Source of the DNA: Thermalbibacter longus
GTDB taxonomy: Bacteria; Chloroflexota; Chloroflexia; Thermomicrobiales; Thermomicrobiaceae
Direction of reading: 5' to 3'
Assembly: GCF_023806485.1 (NCBI RefSeq)
Contig: NZ_JAMSLR010000001.1
Location: 595,836 to 659,835, forward strand
DNA: 64,000 nucleotides
Shown: positions 1 to 8,910 of the stretch, one piece after another
Numbering within the stretch: the first letter of the stretch is position 1
Layout of the letters: every line of letters begins with the position of its first letter
Position numbers and translations under genes: made by a program
Notes under the pieces: model-generated
What the model saw: the letters and a program-made list of their open reading frames with translations, nothing else
Database searches by the model: none
Told to the model about the DNA's origin: nothing

Positions 1-648
1 CACTGCGCGCGAGAGGAGCGTCTTGCCGGTTCCGGGCGGGCCGACGAGCAGCACGCCCCGCGGGATTCGCGCGCCGAGCGAGGCGAACTTCTCGGGGTAC
101 TTGAGGAACTCGACGATCTCAGCCAGCTCCTCCTTCGCCTCTTCGACTCCGGCCACATCATCGAAGGTCACTGTCGGACGGTTGCTGGTAAAGACGCGCG
201 CCCGGCTCTTCCCGAAGGACATAGCCTGGTTGTTCGTCCCCTGAGCCTGTCGCATCATGAAGACGAAGACGCCGATCAGGAAGAGCGTGGGCAGGATGAA
301 CGTGAGCGCGCTCAACCAGCTACCCCACTGGCTGGCCGGATTGACCCGGAGCTCGAAGTCTCCTGCCTGAACGCCGAATTCCTTGAGTACGTCATAGATG
401 TTCGTGTTCGGCGGGAGCGTCGTCGTGCGAATCTCTTCCGATCCAACGTAGTGCACCTGCACCTCGTTGGAGTTCTCGGTCATGACGAGCTGCTCGACCT
501 TACCCGCCTTGATGTCGGCGGCGACATCGGCCATGTTGATGCGCCGGCCGCTGCTTCCGCTGTTGACGAAAGTAAACCAAACGGCAACGACTGCGATGAT
601 CAAAATCATCCACACAAAGCCGTTGCGCAACCACTTGTTGTCGGACAT
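1..648 (-). CDS. ftsH: ATP-dependent zinc metalloprotease FtsH, N-terminal part
   Basis: Membrane-anchored AAA+ protease that degrades misfolded and regulatory membrane proteins. Only the first 216 codons lie in the window; the gene runs off the left edge still in frame. Visible in order: a short cytoplasmic start, TM1 (about residues 8-25), the extracytoplasmic FtsH-extracellular domain, TM2 (about 115-135), the linker with conserved [14 protein letters not shown] and the Walker A motif GPPGTGKT near residue 205. The start ATG (646-648) is preceded by GGAGGT at 655-660, 6 bases away. It follows tilS-hprT on the same strand with a 240-base gap, the usual tilS-hpt-ftsH order in bacteria. The AAA remainder and the HEXXH protease domain are outside the window, so catalytic completeness cannot be judged. 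Confidence 0.95.
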   Translation of the reverse strand, partial: MSDNKWLRNGFVWMILIIAVVAVWFTFVNSGSSGRRINMADVAADIKAGKVEQLVMTENSNEVQVHYVGSEEIRTTTLPPNTNIYDVLKEFGVQAGDFELRVNPASQWGSWLSALTFILPTLFLIGVFVFMMRQAQGTNNQAMSFGKSRARVFTSNRPTVTFDDVAGVEEAKEELAEIVEFLKYPEKFASLGARIPRGVLLVGPPGTGKTLLSRAV

Positions 649-725
649 AGAGCGACCTCCGCGTGCCACGTTCGCTCGTCCCCGCAATCCAGCCCGCAGA
701 ACGCGGCGATCACTGGGGCGCTTCG

Positions 726-731
726 ATTATA
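726..731 (-). promoter_or_regulatory. Possible -10 box upstream of ftsH
   Basis: On the minus strand a perfect TATAAT sits about 80 bases upstream of the ftsH ATG. No convincing -35 hexamer is present at 16-18 bases, so it may be an activator-dependent promoter or chance. The 649-888 gap otherwise shows no gene. Confidence 0.35.
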
Positions 732-888
732 ACAGACACATCCCGCTCACTATTGTCGGGTGCCGATCGGAGGCCAGCGACGCAAGAAGCCGCGCCACAC
801 CGGCCAATTCAGGCGTCCGCTAGAAGGCGCCTGAACCCTCAGGTCGCACGAAAACGTCTCTTCGCACGCGGGCGAGGGTTACAGAGAG

Positions 889-2880
889 CTACTGTCCGCG
901 ATAGACCGCGACAAACGGCAGGTTTCGGAACTTTCCTGCGACGTCCAGCCCATAGCCGACGACGAACTCGTCCGGGATGTCGAAGCCGACCCAATCGATC
1001 GGCACCTCGAGCGCGCCTGCCTTCTGCTTGCGCAGCAAGGCCACCACCTTGAAGCTCGCCGGATTGCGGCGCCGCAGAACGTCGCTCAGATACTTCAGCG
1101 TCAGGCCGCTGTCGACGATGTCTTCTACCAGCAGAATATGCTCACCTTCGATGGGGCGGTCGAGATCCTTGATGATCCGCACGACTCCGGAAGTGACGGT
1201 AGCCTGGCCGTAGCTGGAGACGGCCATGAAGTCGATGCTGAGCGGGATCGGCATGTGGCGGACCAGATCGGCCATGAAAACGAAGGCGCCCGTGAGCACG
1301 CCGATCAGGAGTGGCCGCTTTCCCTGGTAGTAGCCAGTGATCTCTTGCCCTAGCTCGCCAACACGCCGTTGCAGTGTCTCCTCATCGATGAGCACCCGCT
1401 CGAGGCCGAGCTTCTCGGCCAGCACGCGATCGTCCTGCACCGTGAACCCTCTCTCCCTCGTTGTGAGTCCCACTGGCTCCCGCACCAGCTCAACCTCGAT
1501 CAGTCCTTGCGGGTGCGAGAACGACCTCCCCATCAGCCCGCCGATCCACCAGACGACGCGACCGTCGGCCAGCAACGGCAACCAGTCGCGCAGGTAGGCC
1601 GGCACCTTCCGGTTCACTAGCCAGTCCTGCAGGCGAACCGGCGGCCGATCCGGGCTCAGCAGCAGCCGGTCCCCAGGTCGCCGTGTTCGCAGGACCCAGC
1701 CCTCGACCGCGGTCCGATAACGGAGGCGCCAGCGGTTGCCCAGAGCGATCTCCGCACTCCCGACCAGATCGATGGACGTGCCCGGCTCGAGGAGAGGCAC
1801 ACCGGACTCCCGGCGGAGCGCCTCCTCTAGCCTCCCCGCCGGCCCGATCGTGGCGGCATTGTACTCGATGATCGCCTCCCAGCCGCGGCCGAGTTCGATT
1901 CTCGTTCCGACCCGACCTCGCTCCGCGCCTGTCCGCAGGGCCTCCAGCCGTTCGAAGGTGGGAACGAGCTGCTCGTCGCTGGCGCGCAGCACCGCCGCGA
2001 TCAGCACTCGCCGCTGGATCGCGAGCGGCAGGCTCGCCAGACCTGCCCGGTCGACACGCGCCACGGTCCCCTCATGCCTGACCAGGATGGCCGCCTGCTG
2101 GGCCGCCTCCGCTTCCAGGCAGGCTGCATCGTCCTGCAGCACTTCGGCGACCCGCGCGATGACCTCGGTCGCGCCGGGAGAGATCTGCTCCAAGAGGGGC
2201 ATAACTTGGTGCCGTAGCCGGTTGCGCCGGTACTCCAGTTGCCAGTTGGTTGGGTCTTCGACCGGCGTGAGTCCGAGCGCTGCCAGGCACGCCGTCACGG
2301 CTTCGCGCCGAAGCCCGAGCAGTGGGCGCAGGATGGTGAGCTCGATTACATCATGGCCGGTAGGATCCAACCGAACCCGTCGCCGGGTGATCGGTCGCAT
2401 GCCCGCCAGTCCCTCGAGGCTGGCGCCGCGGAGCAGCCGGAGCAATACCGTCTCTGCCTGGTCATCGCGGGTGTGGGCGACCGCGACCCAGGACGTGCCG
2501 TGCCTCCGGGCCAGCCGGCCGAGCGCGGCGTAGCGTGCCGCGCGCGCGGCTGCCTCCGTCCCCTCGCTGGGATACTCGGGCCAGGCCGCCACGTCCACCT
2601 GCTCTACTTCGACCGAGACGCCGATGTCTGACCCGAGCGCCAGCGCGCGCTCTGCGTCGCGGGCGGAGTCCGGTCTCAACTGGTGATCGACGTGTAGAGC
2701 GACGACGTGAGGGCCGCGTCCCTGCCGTTCCAGCGTGGCCAGCCCCCAGAGCAGCGCCAGCGAGTCGGGTCCTGCGGAAAAGCCGGCCACGACCGTGTCT
2801 CCCGACGCCAGGCCCGCGTCTCGCAGCCGGTTCGCGATCTCTTCGAGAAGCGTGCTGGCAGCGGCCGGGGGATCAGTCAT
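889..2880 (-). CDS. tilS-hprT: Fused tRNA(Ile)-lysidine synthase / hypoxanthine phosphoribosyltransferase
   Basis: A 663-residue two-enzyme fusion. The N-terminal ~470 residues are TilS, which converts C34 of tRNA-Ile(CAU) to lysidine using ATP. The PP-loop motif is SAGPDS at residues 35-40 (a G-to-A variant of SGGxDS), with AHTRDDQAETVLLRLLRG further on and the C-terminal TilS domain (RRPGDR near 395). Residues ~485-663 are a purine-salvage phosphoribosyltransferase: the PRPP loop reads VEDIVDSGLTL near 585, preceded by the LIGVLTGAF segment. There is no stop or frameshift between the halves, so this is a true fusion of genes that are usually separate neighbours. The start ATG at 2880 has AGGAG 8 bases upstream. 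A tRNA with anticodon CAT lies about 100 bases upstream on the same strand. The fusion is a known arrangement in some lineages. Confidence 0.95.
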   Translation of the reverse strand: MTDPPAAASTLLEEIANRLRDAGLASGDTVVAGFSAGPDSLALLWGLATLERQGRGPHVVALHVDHQLRPDSARDAERALALGSDIGVSVEVEQVDVAAWPEYPSEGTEAAARAARYAALGRLARRHGTSWVAVAHTRDDQAETVLLRLLRGASLEGLAGMRPITRRRVRLDPTGHDVIELTILRPLLGLRREAVTACLAALGLTPVEDPTNWQLEYRRNRLRHQVMPLLEQISPGATEVIARVAEVLQDDAACLEAEAAQQAAILVRHEGTVARVDRAGLASLPLAIQRRVLIAAVLRASDEQLVPTFERLEALRTGAERGRVGTRIELGRGWEAIIEYNAATIGPAGRLEEALRRESGVPLLEPGTSIDLVGSAEIALGNRWRLRYRTAVEGWVLRTRRPGDRLLLSPDRPPVRLQDWLVNRKVPAYLRDWLPLLADGRVVWWIGGLMGRSFSHPQGLIEVELVREPVGLTTRERGFTVQDDRVLAEKLGLERVLIDEETLQRRVGELGQEITGYYQGKRPLLIGVLTGAFVFMADLVRHMPIPLSIDFMAVSSYGQATVTSGVVRIIKDLDRPIEGEHILLVEDIVDSGLTLKYLSDVLRRRNPASFKVVALLRKQKAGALEVPIDWVGFDIPDEFVVGYGLDVAGKFRNLPFVAVYRGQ

Positions 2881-2978
2881 GAGGGCTGCTCCTGGCAGTG
2901 GTGATGCCGTGAGGCGCGCTTAGTCCTAAATGATAGATGGCCGGCAATGCCGGCCACTGGGATCGCTCGTCTTTCAGG

Positions 2979-3050
2979 TGCCGGTGGGCGGATTCGAACC
3001 ACCAACCAAGGGCTTATGAGTCCCCTGCTCTGCCATTGAGCTACACCGGC
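2979..3050 (-). tRNA. tRNA with CAT anticodon (tRNA-Met, or tRNA-Ile2)
   Basis: A 72-base cloverleaf: 7-bp acceptor stem (GCCGGTG/CACCGGC), discriminator A, D-arm GCTC/GAGC, anticodon loop CTCATAA (anticodon CAT), and a T-arm with GGTTCGAATCC. CCA is not encoded (the genome continues CCT). Base pair 1-72 is G-C, so it is not the initiator tRNA. The 31-39 pair in the anticodon stem is a non-canonical A-G. Elongator Met and lysidine-modified Ile2 cannot be told apart by anticodon alone; acceptor bases 4-5 are G-G here, unlike the C-C that E. coli TilS prefers, which favours Met. Confidence 0.93.
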
Positions 3051-3067
3051 CCAACCTCCAGCGGGAT

Positions 3068-3097
3068 AGTGTAGCAATCACGGGCGTGGGACGTCAA
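3068..3097 (-). promoter_or_regulatory. Sigma70-type promoter for tRNA(CAT) and perhaps tilS-hprT-ftsH
   Basis: On the minus strand TTGACG (3097-3092) and TACACT (3073-3068) are separated by 18 bases, placing the transcription start just upstream of the tRNA. Read-through could also feed tilS-hprT, since no obvious terminator lies between. Confidence 0.7.
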
Positions 3098-3135
3098 CTG
3101 CCGAGGATGACGCTGGCTTCGCCCCGGGGAGGGGT

Positions 3136-3164
3136 TTGACCGGTGAGCGCGTCCGTGGTAGTAT
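3136..3164 (+). promoter_or_regulatory. Sigma70-type promoter for membrane protein-tetR pair
   Basis: TTGACC at 3136-3141 and TAGTAT at 3159-3164 with a 17-base spacer, about 40 bases upstream of the chosen start at 3214. Confidence 0.75.
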
Positions 3165-3166
3165 AC

Positions 3167-3180
3167 ATCAAGTGCTTGAT
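3167..3180. promoter_or_regulatory. Inverted-repeat operator, probable TetR binding site
   Basis: ATCAAG-TG-CTTGAT is a perfect 6+2+6 palindrome starting two bases after the -10 box, where a bound repressor would block transcription initiation. The second gene of the operon encodes a TetR regulator, so autoregulation is the simplest reading. Confidence 0.55.
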
Positions 3181-3213
3181 TGATATGTGGATCCTCTTGA
3201 ACGGAGGTCAGGC

Positions 3214-3756
3214 GTGACGCGGGCCCAACAGCTCCTCCTCGCGACGCTGGCGGTGAGCTGGTATAACGTGGCGGTCATCTGGCTCATGCAAATTCTGATC
3301 TACCCGTCCTGGGCGTTCATCCCCAGTGCCGACTTCGGCCAGGCGCAGGGCGACCACTTCGTGCGTCTCTTCATCGTGGTCTTCCCGCAGGCCACCCTCG
3401 CGACACTGAGCGCGCTCGCGCTGCTGCGCTGGCGCCCGCCGGGAATTCGCAGAGCCGCGCTCCGGCTCGGGCTCGGTATCCAGCTCTCTCTCTGGCTCTT
3501 GACCGCGCTGCTCTGGGGCCGCTGGCAGGGACAGATCGCGCTGGGCGATGCCCCGCCCGGGAGTCTCGGGCCGGCCAACGTCGAGCTGTATCATCTCCTG
3601 GTGGCCACCCACTGGCTCCGGGTCGGGCTGATAACGGCCTATGGCATCCTGGTCTTCTGGATGGCCTATCGGAGCTTCAGCCGGCCTCGAACCGTAGAAG
3701 TCGACGCGCATGGAGGGGCCCTCGTTCCAGGAGAACCGCGACCGGTGGAAGGCTGA
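3214..3756 (+). CDS. Small integral membrane protein of unknown function
   Basis: 180 residues with four predicted membrane segments (about residues 5-28, 55-78, 85-107 and 135-160). The GTG start at 3214 is chosen because GGAGGT lies at 3203-3208, just upstream; an in-frame GTG at 3187 would place this ribosome binding site inside the gene. I recognise no catalytic motif and cannot name a family with confidence. It shares a promoter and operator with the downstream tetR gene (3-base gap), so it is probably the regulator's target. Confidence 0.8.
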   Translation: MTRAQQLLLATLAVSWYNVAVIWLMQILIYPSWAFIPSADFGQAQGDHFVRLFIVVFPQATLATLSALALLRWRPPGIRRAALRLGLGIQLSLWLLTALLWGRWQGQIALGDAPPGSLGPANVELYHLLVATHWLRVGLITAYGILVFWMAYRSFSRPRTVEVDAHGGALVPGEPRPVEG

Positions 3757-3759
3757 GGG

Positions 3760-4383
3760 GTGAACCGCCGTTCGATGGAGGGGCAACGATCGCGCGGCGC
3801 GAGGGCCGACCGGCGCCGGGAATTGATTCGCATCGCTTACCACCAGCTCGCGGAGCGCGGGTTCGAGGGCCTGCGCGTGCGCGACGTTGCCAACGCCGCC
3901 GGAGTGAACATCGCGACCCTCCACTACTATTTCCCGACGAAAGAAGCCCTGATCTACGCGGTGATCGGATATCTCGCGGAGCAGTTCCAGGTACCGGCAG
4001 CGGAGCCGGTTTCTGGCGAGAATGTCTCCGCGCTCGAGGAGCTGCGCTGGGAGTTCGCTGATCTGCGGGAGCGCATCCGCACCGCTCCGGAGCAGATCGC
4101 TGTCCTGGCCGAGCTGCACGCGCGGGCCCGGCGAGACCCGAATCTCGCCGCCGCGCTCCGTGGGCTCGACGCCGGCTGGCAGGGCTACCTGGCGAGCATC
4201 ATCGAGCGGGGGATCCGGGAAGGGATCTTTCGCAGCGACGTGGAGCCCTTCCAGGCAGCCGAAGCGATTGTCGCCCAGATGAAAGGCATCGGCTACCAGC
4301 TCCTCTCCGATCCCGACCCTGTCCGCGCTGATCGGTTAGTGGCCGAGCTGGCCGAGCAGGTCGAGCGCTGGCTTCGCCACTGA
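3760..4383 (+). CDS. TetR-family transcriptional regulator
   Basis: 207 residues. The N-terminal TetR helix-turn-helix is clear (about residues 20-65, with GFEGLRVRDVANAAGVN followed by LHYYFPTKEAL). The C-terminal ligand-binding domain is unspecific. GTG at 3760 lies 3 bases after the previous stop with GGAAGG upstream, so translation is coupled; an ATG at 3775 is an alternative start without a visible ribosome binding site. It probably represses its own operon through the palindrome at 3167-3180. The ligand is unknown. Confidence 0.9.
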   Translation: MNRRSMEGQRSRGARADRRRELIRIAYHQLAERGFEGLRVRDVANAAGVNIATLHYYFPTKEALIYAVIGYLAEQFQVPAAEPVSGENVSALEELRWEFADLRERIRTAPEQIAVLAELHARARRDPNLAAALRGLDAGWQGYLASIIERGIREGIFRSDVEPFQAAEAIVAQMKGIGYQLLSDPDPVRADRLVAELAEQVERWLRH

Positions 4384-4505
4384 CGGCCGGACGGTTGCAC
4401 TCGCCATCATCCTGTGGTGGACTGAATTACGGTAGCTATCACGCGTAGTGGTTCGAGCCCCGGGGTCTCGTTGACTCACACCGGTAACGGCGTCGGTAAG
4501 CCTGG

Positions 4506-5177
4506 TTGAGCGACTGGGTTCAGGGTGAACTGGCACCTCCGGCGACGCCCGAGGCACCGCCTCGCGTGCACTCTGAACTGCACGTCTACGATCTGGCTCG
4601 GCGCACCGAGCGCATCCTCTCGACGAACCTCCCAACTTACCCGGTCGTCTTCCGGTGGCCGTACCTGATCTGGTCCGAGCTACAGGCTCCTGGCCAGCGC
4701 GGGCAGCTCGTCATGGTGGACGCCCAAACCGGCGCACCCGTGCCGCTGCCGGCGCCGCTCGCCGCGCACCAGCGACACGTCGTCTGGCTGGCGACCAGTC
4801 CGGATCTGCTCGCATGGAGCGACGGCCGAACGCTGCGGGTCTGGCGGCCGGGACATCCTGAAGCTCAGGCGATCTTCCAAAAGCGGAGCAGAACCGATGA
4901 CGATGCCATCCAGTTCCTGACGATCGCCGGGCCGCTGGTCTCCTGGCAGCCGCCGGCGCGCCCTCCGATCGTGGCCGACACGCGGAGCGGCAGCGTGACC
5001 GAGATGCCTGGCCACAGTGAGGGCTTCGGCGACCTGCTCCTCGTCCTCATCCCGAGCCGCCAGGGGCCGCCGGAGATGGATCCGGTTTTCGACCACCTCT
5101 TCGCGCCGCCCGACCTAGTGCGCCTCGTACCGGTCGCCGCCCTGCCTCCGCTGCCGGGCTGCGAAGGCGGCCCGTAG
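4506..5177 (+). pseudogene. C-terminal remnant of a beta-propeller-like protein
   Basis: An open frame of about 223 codons whose composition looks coding: repeated units such as LHVYDLARRTERIL, PYLIWSE and LLAWSDGRTLRVW resemble blades of a TolB/WD-type beta-propeller. The only available start is a TTG at 4506, six bases after an in-frame TAA, and there is no ribosome binding site or signal peptide. Secreted propeller proteins are normally much longer at the N-terminus, so I read this as a 5'-truncated gene. It could still be a short expressed protein. The 4384-4505 interval before it contains nothing I can identify. Confidence 0.45.
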
Positions 5178-5390
5178 ACCGGCTGTATCCCAGCCTCACC
5201 GGCTGCTCAGTGGCTTCCCCGCCTTTGGTGGCGCAGTAGAGCTCGCCGGATCCCGCGCATCGCAGCCGTGGAGGTGGTCGCGCGTCGCCGTCCTCGGCTG
5301 GCCTGGAGTGCCAGAACGCGCTCGCGGGACCGACCAATCCCTCGCTATACTGTCCGCAGCGTCAGTACGGGGAGATTGGAGGTCTGCTGG

Positions 5391-5900
5391 ATGACCGCCC
5401 GACCGCCGACCTTCGTCCGCGAGCGCCCGCGCGGCCTGCTGCGGCTCTTCCTGGCCATGCCGCCGAAACTCTACCATGGCCCATTCGCGCGCCTGCTCGC
5501 CTGGCGCTGCGTGATGCTCCTGACCACTACCGGCCGGAAGACTGGGCTGCCCCGGACCACGGCCGTCAGCTTCATGCCGTTCGCGGATCGCTGGATCATC
5601 TTTAGCGGCTTCGGAATCCACTCGAACTGGTACCGGAATATCCTCGCCCACTCGGAGGTGACCGTCCGGATCGGCAACCGGCGCTGGCGCGCGACCGCCC
5701 ACGTAGTGGAGGACCCGGCGCGCCGGCGCGAGCTGATGCTTCGCATGCGCGACTACTCGCGGCGCTGCGGGCCGCCGATCGCCCTGCGGCCGCTGCTGCG
5801 CGCGCTGCGTCTCTTCGACTACGACGCCGAGATTGCCCTGGCGGTCGCCCACGCAGAGGAGCTGCCCGTCGTCGAGATCGTTCCCCACACGCGGCTCTGA
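5391..5900 (+). CDS. Deazaflavin (F420)-dependent nitroreductase-family protein
   Basis: 169 residues of the Ddn/DUF385 split beta-barrel family, which in actinobacteria bind F420 and reduce quinones or nitro compounds. Diagnostic segments are LLTTTGRKTGLPRTT (about residues 43-57) and the GIHSNWYRNILAH block typical of the family. The ATG at 5391 is chosen because GGAGGT (5378-5383) lies 7 bases upstream; the frame is open further upstream but without family homology. A TATACT hexamer at 5346-5351 may be its -10 box. It is flanked by unrelated genes, so it is probably monocistronic. F420 dependence is a family inference. Confidence 0.88.
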   Translation: MTARPPTFVRERPRGLLRLFLAMPPKLYHGPFARLLAWRCVMLLTTTGRKTGLPRTTAVSFMPFADRWIIFSGFGIHSNWYRNILAHSEVTVRIGNRRWRATAHVVEDPARRRELMLRMRDYSRRCGPPIALRPLLRALRLFDYDAEIALAVAHAEELPVVEIVPHTRL

Positions 5901-6042
5901 GCGCTGCGCCGTGGCACAAATCCTGACCTAGCCACTGGGGTATCATTGAAGGCCGGTTCCATCGTAACGGCCCTGAACCGTTGACAGCTGGTGCACCCAC
6001 GTTGAACACGATCCGACAAACGACTTCGACTGGAGGATGACG

Positions 6043-8874
6043 ATGTCCAACCCACTCAAGCAGCTCGGCGCGTACGGCCAGAGCTTCTGGCTCGATTTTC
6101 TGAGCCGCCCGATGATCACCTCGAGCGAGCTCGCACGGCTAATCGAGGATGACGGCCTTCGCGGCGTTACCTCGAACCCGACGATCTTCGACAAAGCGAT
6201 CGGCAGCACTGACGAGTACGACGAGGAGATCGTCGAGCTGGCCGCGCGCGGGCTCTCGAGCGAAGCGATCTTCGAGGCGCTCGCAGTCCACGACGTTCAG
6301 AAGGCCTGCGATCTGCTCCGGCTGGTCTACGAGGCCGCCGATGGGCAGGATGGGTTCGTCTCGCTCGAGCTGCCACCCGATCTGGCCTACGACACCGAGG
6401 GGTCGATCCGCGAAGCGCGGCGGCTCTTCGCGTTGATCGATCGCCCCAACGCGATGATCAAAGTGCCCGGCACGCCCCAGGGGATCCCGGCCATCGAGCA
6501 GCTCATCGCCGATGGCGTCAACGTCAACATCACACTGCTCTTCTCGATCCAGAACTACGAGCAGGTGATGGAGGCCTATCTGCGCGGTGTGGAGCGGCGG
6601 GCCGAGCTCGGGCTGGCCGTCAACCGGATCGCCTCGGTGGCCAGCTTCTTCGTCAGCCGGGTCGATACGGAAGTCGACCGCCGGCTGGACGAGCTGATCG
6701 CGCAGACCGAGAGCCCTGAGCGGCGGGCACGGCTCGAGGCGCTCAAGGGCAAGGTCGCGATCGCCAACGCGAAGATCGCGTACCAGCGCTTCAAGCGCGT
6801 GTTCCTCGAGGGCGAGCGATTCAAGCGGCTACAGGAGCGTCACGGCGCCCGCATCCAGCGACCGCTCTGGGCTAGCACTAGCACCAAGAACCCGGCCTAC
6901 AGCGACGTCATGTACGTCGAGCACCTGATCGGCCCCTACACGGTGCAGACGATGGCTCCGGTGACGGTCGAGGCGTACCGCGACCATGGCCAGCCGCGGC
7001 CGAACACGGTCGAGGAGGGCGTGGAGGAGGCCGAGCAGACGTTGGCTGCTCTCGCCGAGGTCGGCATCAACTACGACGAGGTGACCGAGCTCCTGCAGCG
7101 GCAGGGAGTAGACCTGTTCGCCGAGTCGTACCGGAGCCTTATGCGCCGGATCGACGAGAAGCGTCGGCAGCTCGCCGTCGCGATCGAAGGGAGGGCGAGC
7201 CAGCTCGGCCCTTTTGATCGTGACGTCCGGGCCACCGCCGAGCGGCTAGTCCGGCAGAGGGTCATCGAGCGGCTGTGGGCGCGCGACCCGAGCATCTGGA
7301 GCCAGGATCCAACCGTGCAGCGAGCAATCGCCGAGCGGCTGGGCTGGCTGGCGGTTCACGAGACAATGCTCGAGCGGGTAGGCGAGCTGGAGGCGCTGAC
7401 CGAAGAGGTGCGCCAGGCCGGCTTCCGGCAGGCGGTGCTGCTCGGAATGGGTGGGAGCAGCCTGGCACCCGAGGTCTTCCAGCGGGTGTTCGGCAACGAG
7501 GCCCGATCACCTGAGCTAATCGTGCTGGACACCACCAATCCGGATACCATCGCTCGCCTCGAGCGGGAGCTTGATCTCGACCGCACGCTCTTCATCGTGA
7601 GCTCGAAGTCCGGCACCACCATCGAGACGACGAGCCTGTATCGCTACTGGTACAGCAGGCTGGCCGAGCGCAAGGGCGAGGCTGCCGCCCGGCACTTCAT
7701 CGCCATTACCGATCCGGGCACACCGCTCGCGCGGGAGGCTCAGGAGCAGGGCTTCCGGCGTCTCTTCCTGAACCCGCCCGATATCGGCGGGCGCTACTCG
7801 GCGCTCTCCTATTTCGGCCTCGTGCCAGCTGCGGTGATCGGCCTGCCGGTGCGGGCACTGCTCGAGCCGGCACAGCAGATGGTCGAGCGCCTGCGGGCCG
7901 AGCGGATCGACAACCCAGGGCTCTGGTTCGGCGCAGCGCTCGCCCAGCTCGCCGAGGCCGGCCGCGACAAGGTCACCTTCATCACCGAGCCGGGGCTGGC
8001 CAGCCTGGGCGACTGGCTCGAGCAGCTTCTGGCCGAGAGTACGGGCAAGCAGGAGACGGGCCTGATACCGATCGTCGGCGAGCCGCACCTGGCTCCGGAC
8101 GGGTACGGGGCTGACCGCGTCTTCGTCGGCATCGACCTGGCGCTACAGCCGCACCCGCAGACTGAGGCGCTGCTGGACGCGCTGGCCGCGGTCGGCCATC
8201 CGGTGCTGCGCTCGCGGCTCTGGAATACCTGGGAGCTGGGCGCCGAGTTCCTCCGCTGGGAGGTGGCGACAGCGGTCGCCGGGGCACTCCTCGGCATCAA
8301 CCCGTTCGACGAGCCGAACGTGCAGGAGAGCAAGGATCGAACCGGCCGGCTGCTCGACGGGTTTGTCAAGACCCGCGAGCTGACGACGCCGCCGCCGACC
8401 GCGGCCAGCGAGCTCGTGCTGGCGAGTGGAGTCACGGCCACCAGCGTGCCCGAGGCGATCGAGCGCTTCCTGGGTGAGGTGCGGCACGGTGGTTACCTGG
8501 CGCTGCTAGCGTTCGCCGATCCGACGCAGGAAGTGGATCGACGGCTCCAAGAAGCGCGCCGGCTGCTGCTCGAGCGCCTGGGGGTCGCGACGACGCTCGG
8601 TTACGGGCCGCGCTACCTCCACTCTATCGGCCAGCTCTACAAGGGCGGGCCAGCGGGCGGGGCGTTCTTGCTGATCGTGGTGGAGCCGCGGGCAGATCTC
8701 CCGATTCCCGAAGTACCGTATACCTTCCGTACGCTCTTCCTGGCGCAGGCGTTCGGGGACTACCAGGCGCTGGCCGACCGTGGCAAGCCGGTCCTGCTCC
8801 TACGGATCAGCGGTGACCCCGTCCACGGGCTGGACTGGCTGCTCCAGCACCTGGTCACCGCAGCGGCGCGCTGA
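6043..8874 (+). CDS. tal-pgi: Fused transaldolase / glucose-6-phosphate isomerase
   Basis: 943-residue bifunctional enzyme. Residues ~1-365 are transaldolase (sedoheptulose-7-P + glyceraldehyde-3-P to erythrose-4-P + fructose-6-P); the Schiff-base lysine is K140 in AMIKVPGTPQG. Residues ~390-943 are phosphoglucose isomerase, with GMGGSSLAPEV and FIVSSKSGTTIET (sugar-phosphate binding) and NVQESKDRTGRLLDGF. The ATG at 6043 is used because GGAGG (6032-6036) directly abuts the alternative ATG at 6037. It is the first gene of the oxidative pentose phosphate operon (gnd, zwf, opcA-like and pgl follow), so the fusion joins the pathway's two fructose-6-P/glucose-6-P recycling steps. The fusion is known in several bacterial groups. 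Confidence 0.96.
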   Translation: MSNPLKQLGAYGQSFWLDFLSRPMITSSELARLIEDDGLRGVTSNPTIFDKAIGSTDEYDEEIVELAARGLSSEAIFEALAVHDVQKACDLLRLVYEAADGQDGFVSLELPPDLAYDTEGSIREARRLFALIDRPNAMIKVPGTPQGIPAIEQLIADGVNVNITLLFSIQNYEQVMEAYLRGVERRAELGLAVNRIASVASFFVSRVDTEVDRRLDELIAQTESPERRARLEALKGKVAIANAKIAYQRFKRVFLEGERFKRLQERHGARIQRPLWASTSTKNPAYSDVMYVEHLIGPYTVQTMAPVTVEAYRDHGQPRPNTVEEGVEEAEQTLAALAEVGINYDEVTELLQRQGVDLFAESYRSLMRRIDEKRRQLAVAIEGRASQLGPFDRDVRATAERLVRQRVIERLWARDPSIWSQDPTVQRAIAERLGWLAVHETMLERVGELEALTEEVRQAGFRQAVLLGMGGSSLAPEVFQRVFGNEARSPELIVLDTTNPDTIARLERELDLDRTLFIVSSKSGTTIETTSLYRYWYSRLAERKGEAAARHFIAITDPGTPLAREAQEQGFRRLFLNPPDIGGRYSALSYFGLVPAAVIGLPVRALLEPAQQMVERLRAERIDNPGLWFGAALAQLAEAGRDKVTFITEPGLASLGDWLEQLLAESTGKQETGLIPIVGEPHLAPDGYGADRVFVGIDLALQPHPQTEALLDALAAVGHPVLRSRLWNTWELGAEFLRWEVATAVAGALLGINPFDEPNVQESKDRTGRLLDGFVKTRELTTPPPTAASELVLASGVTATSVPEAIERFLGEVRHGGYLALLAFADPTQEVDRRLQEARRLLLERLGVATTLGYGPRYLHSIGQLYKGGPAGGAFLLIVVEPRADLPIPEVPYTFRTLFLAQAFGDYQALADRGKPVLLLRISGDPVHGLDWLLQHLVTAAAR

Positions 8875-8910
8875 GCGGTCGTGACGCGAGCAGTGGGGAG
8901 TAGAGAGCAG

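Noticed and set aside
4440-4485. GGTTCGAGCCC resembling a tRNA 3' end (possible attachment site)
   Set aside because: The flanking stem does not pair and no integrase is nearby.
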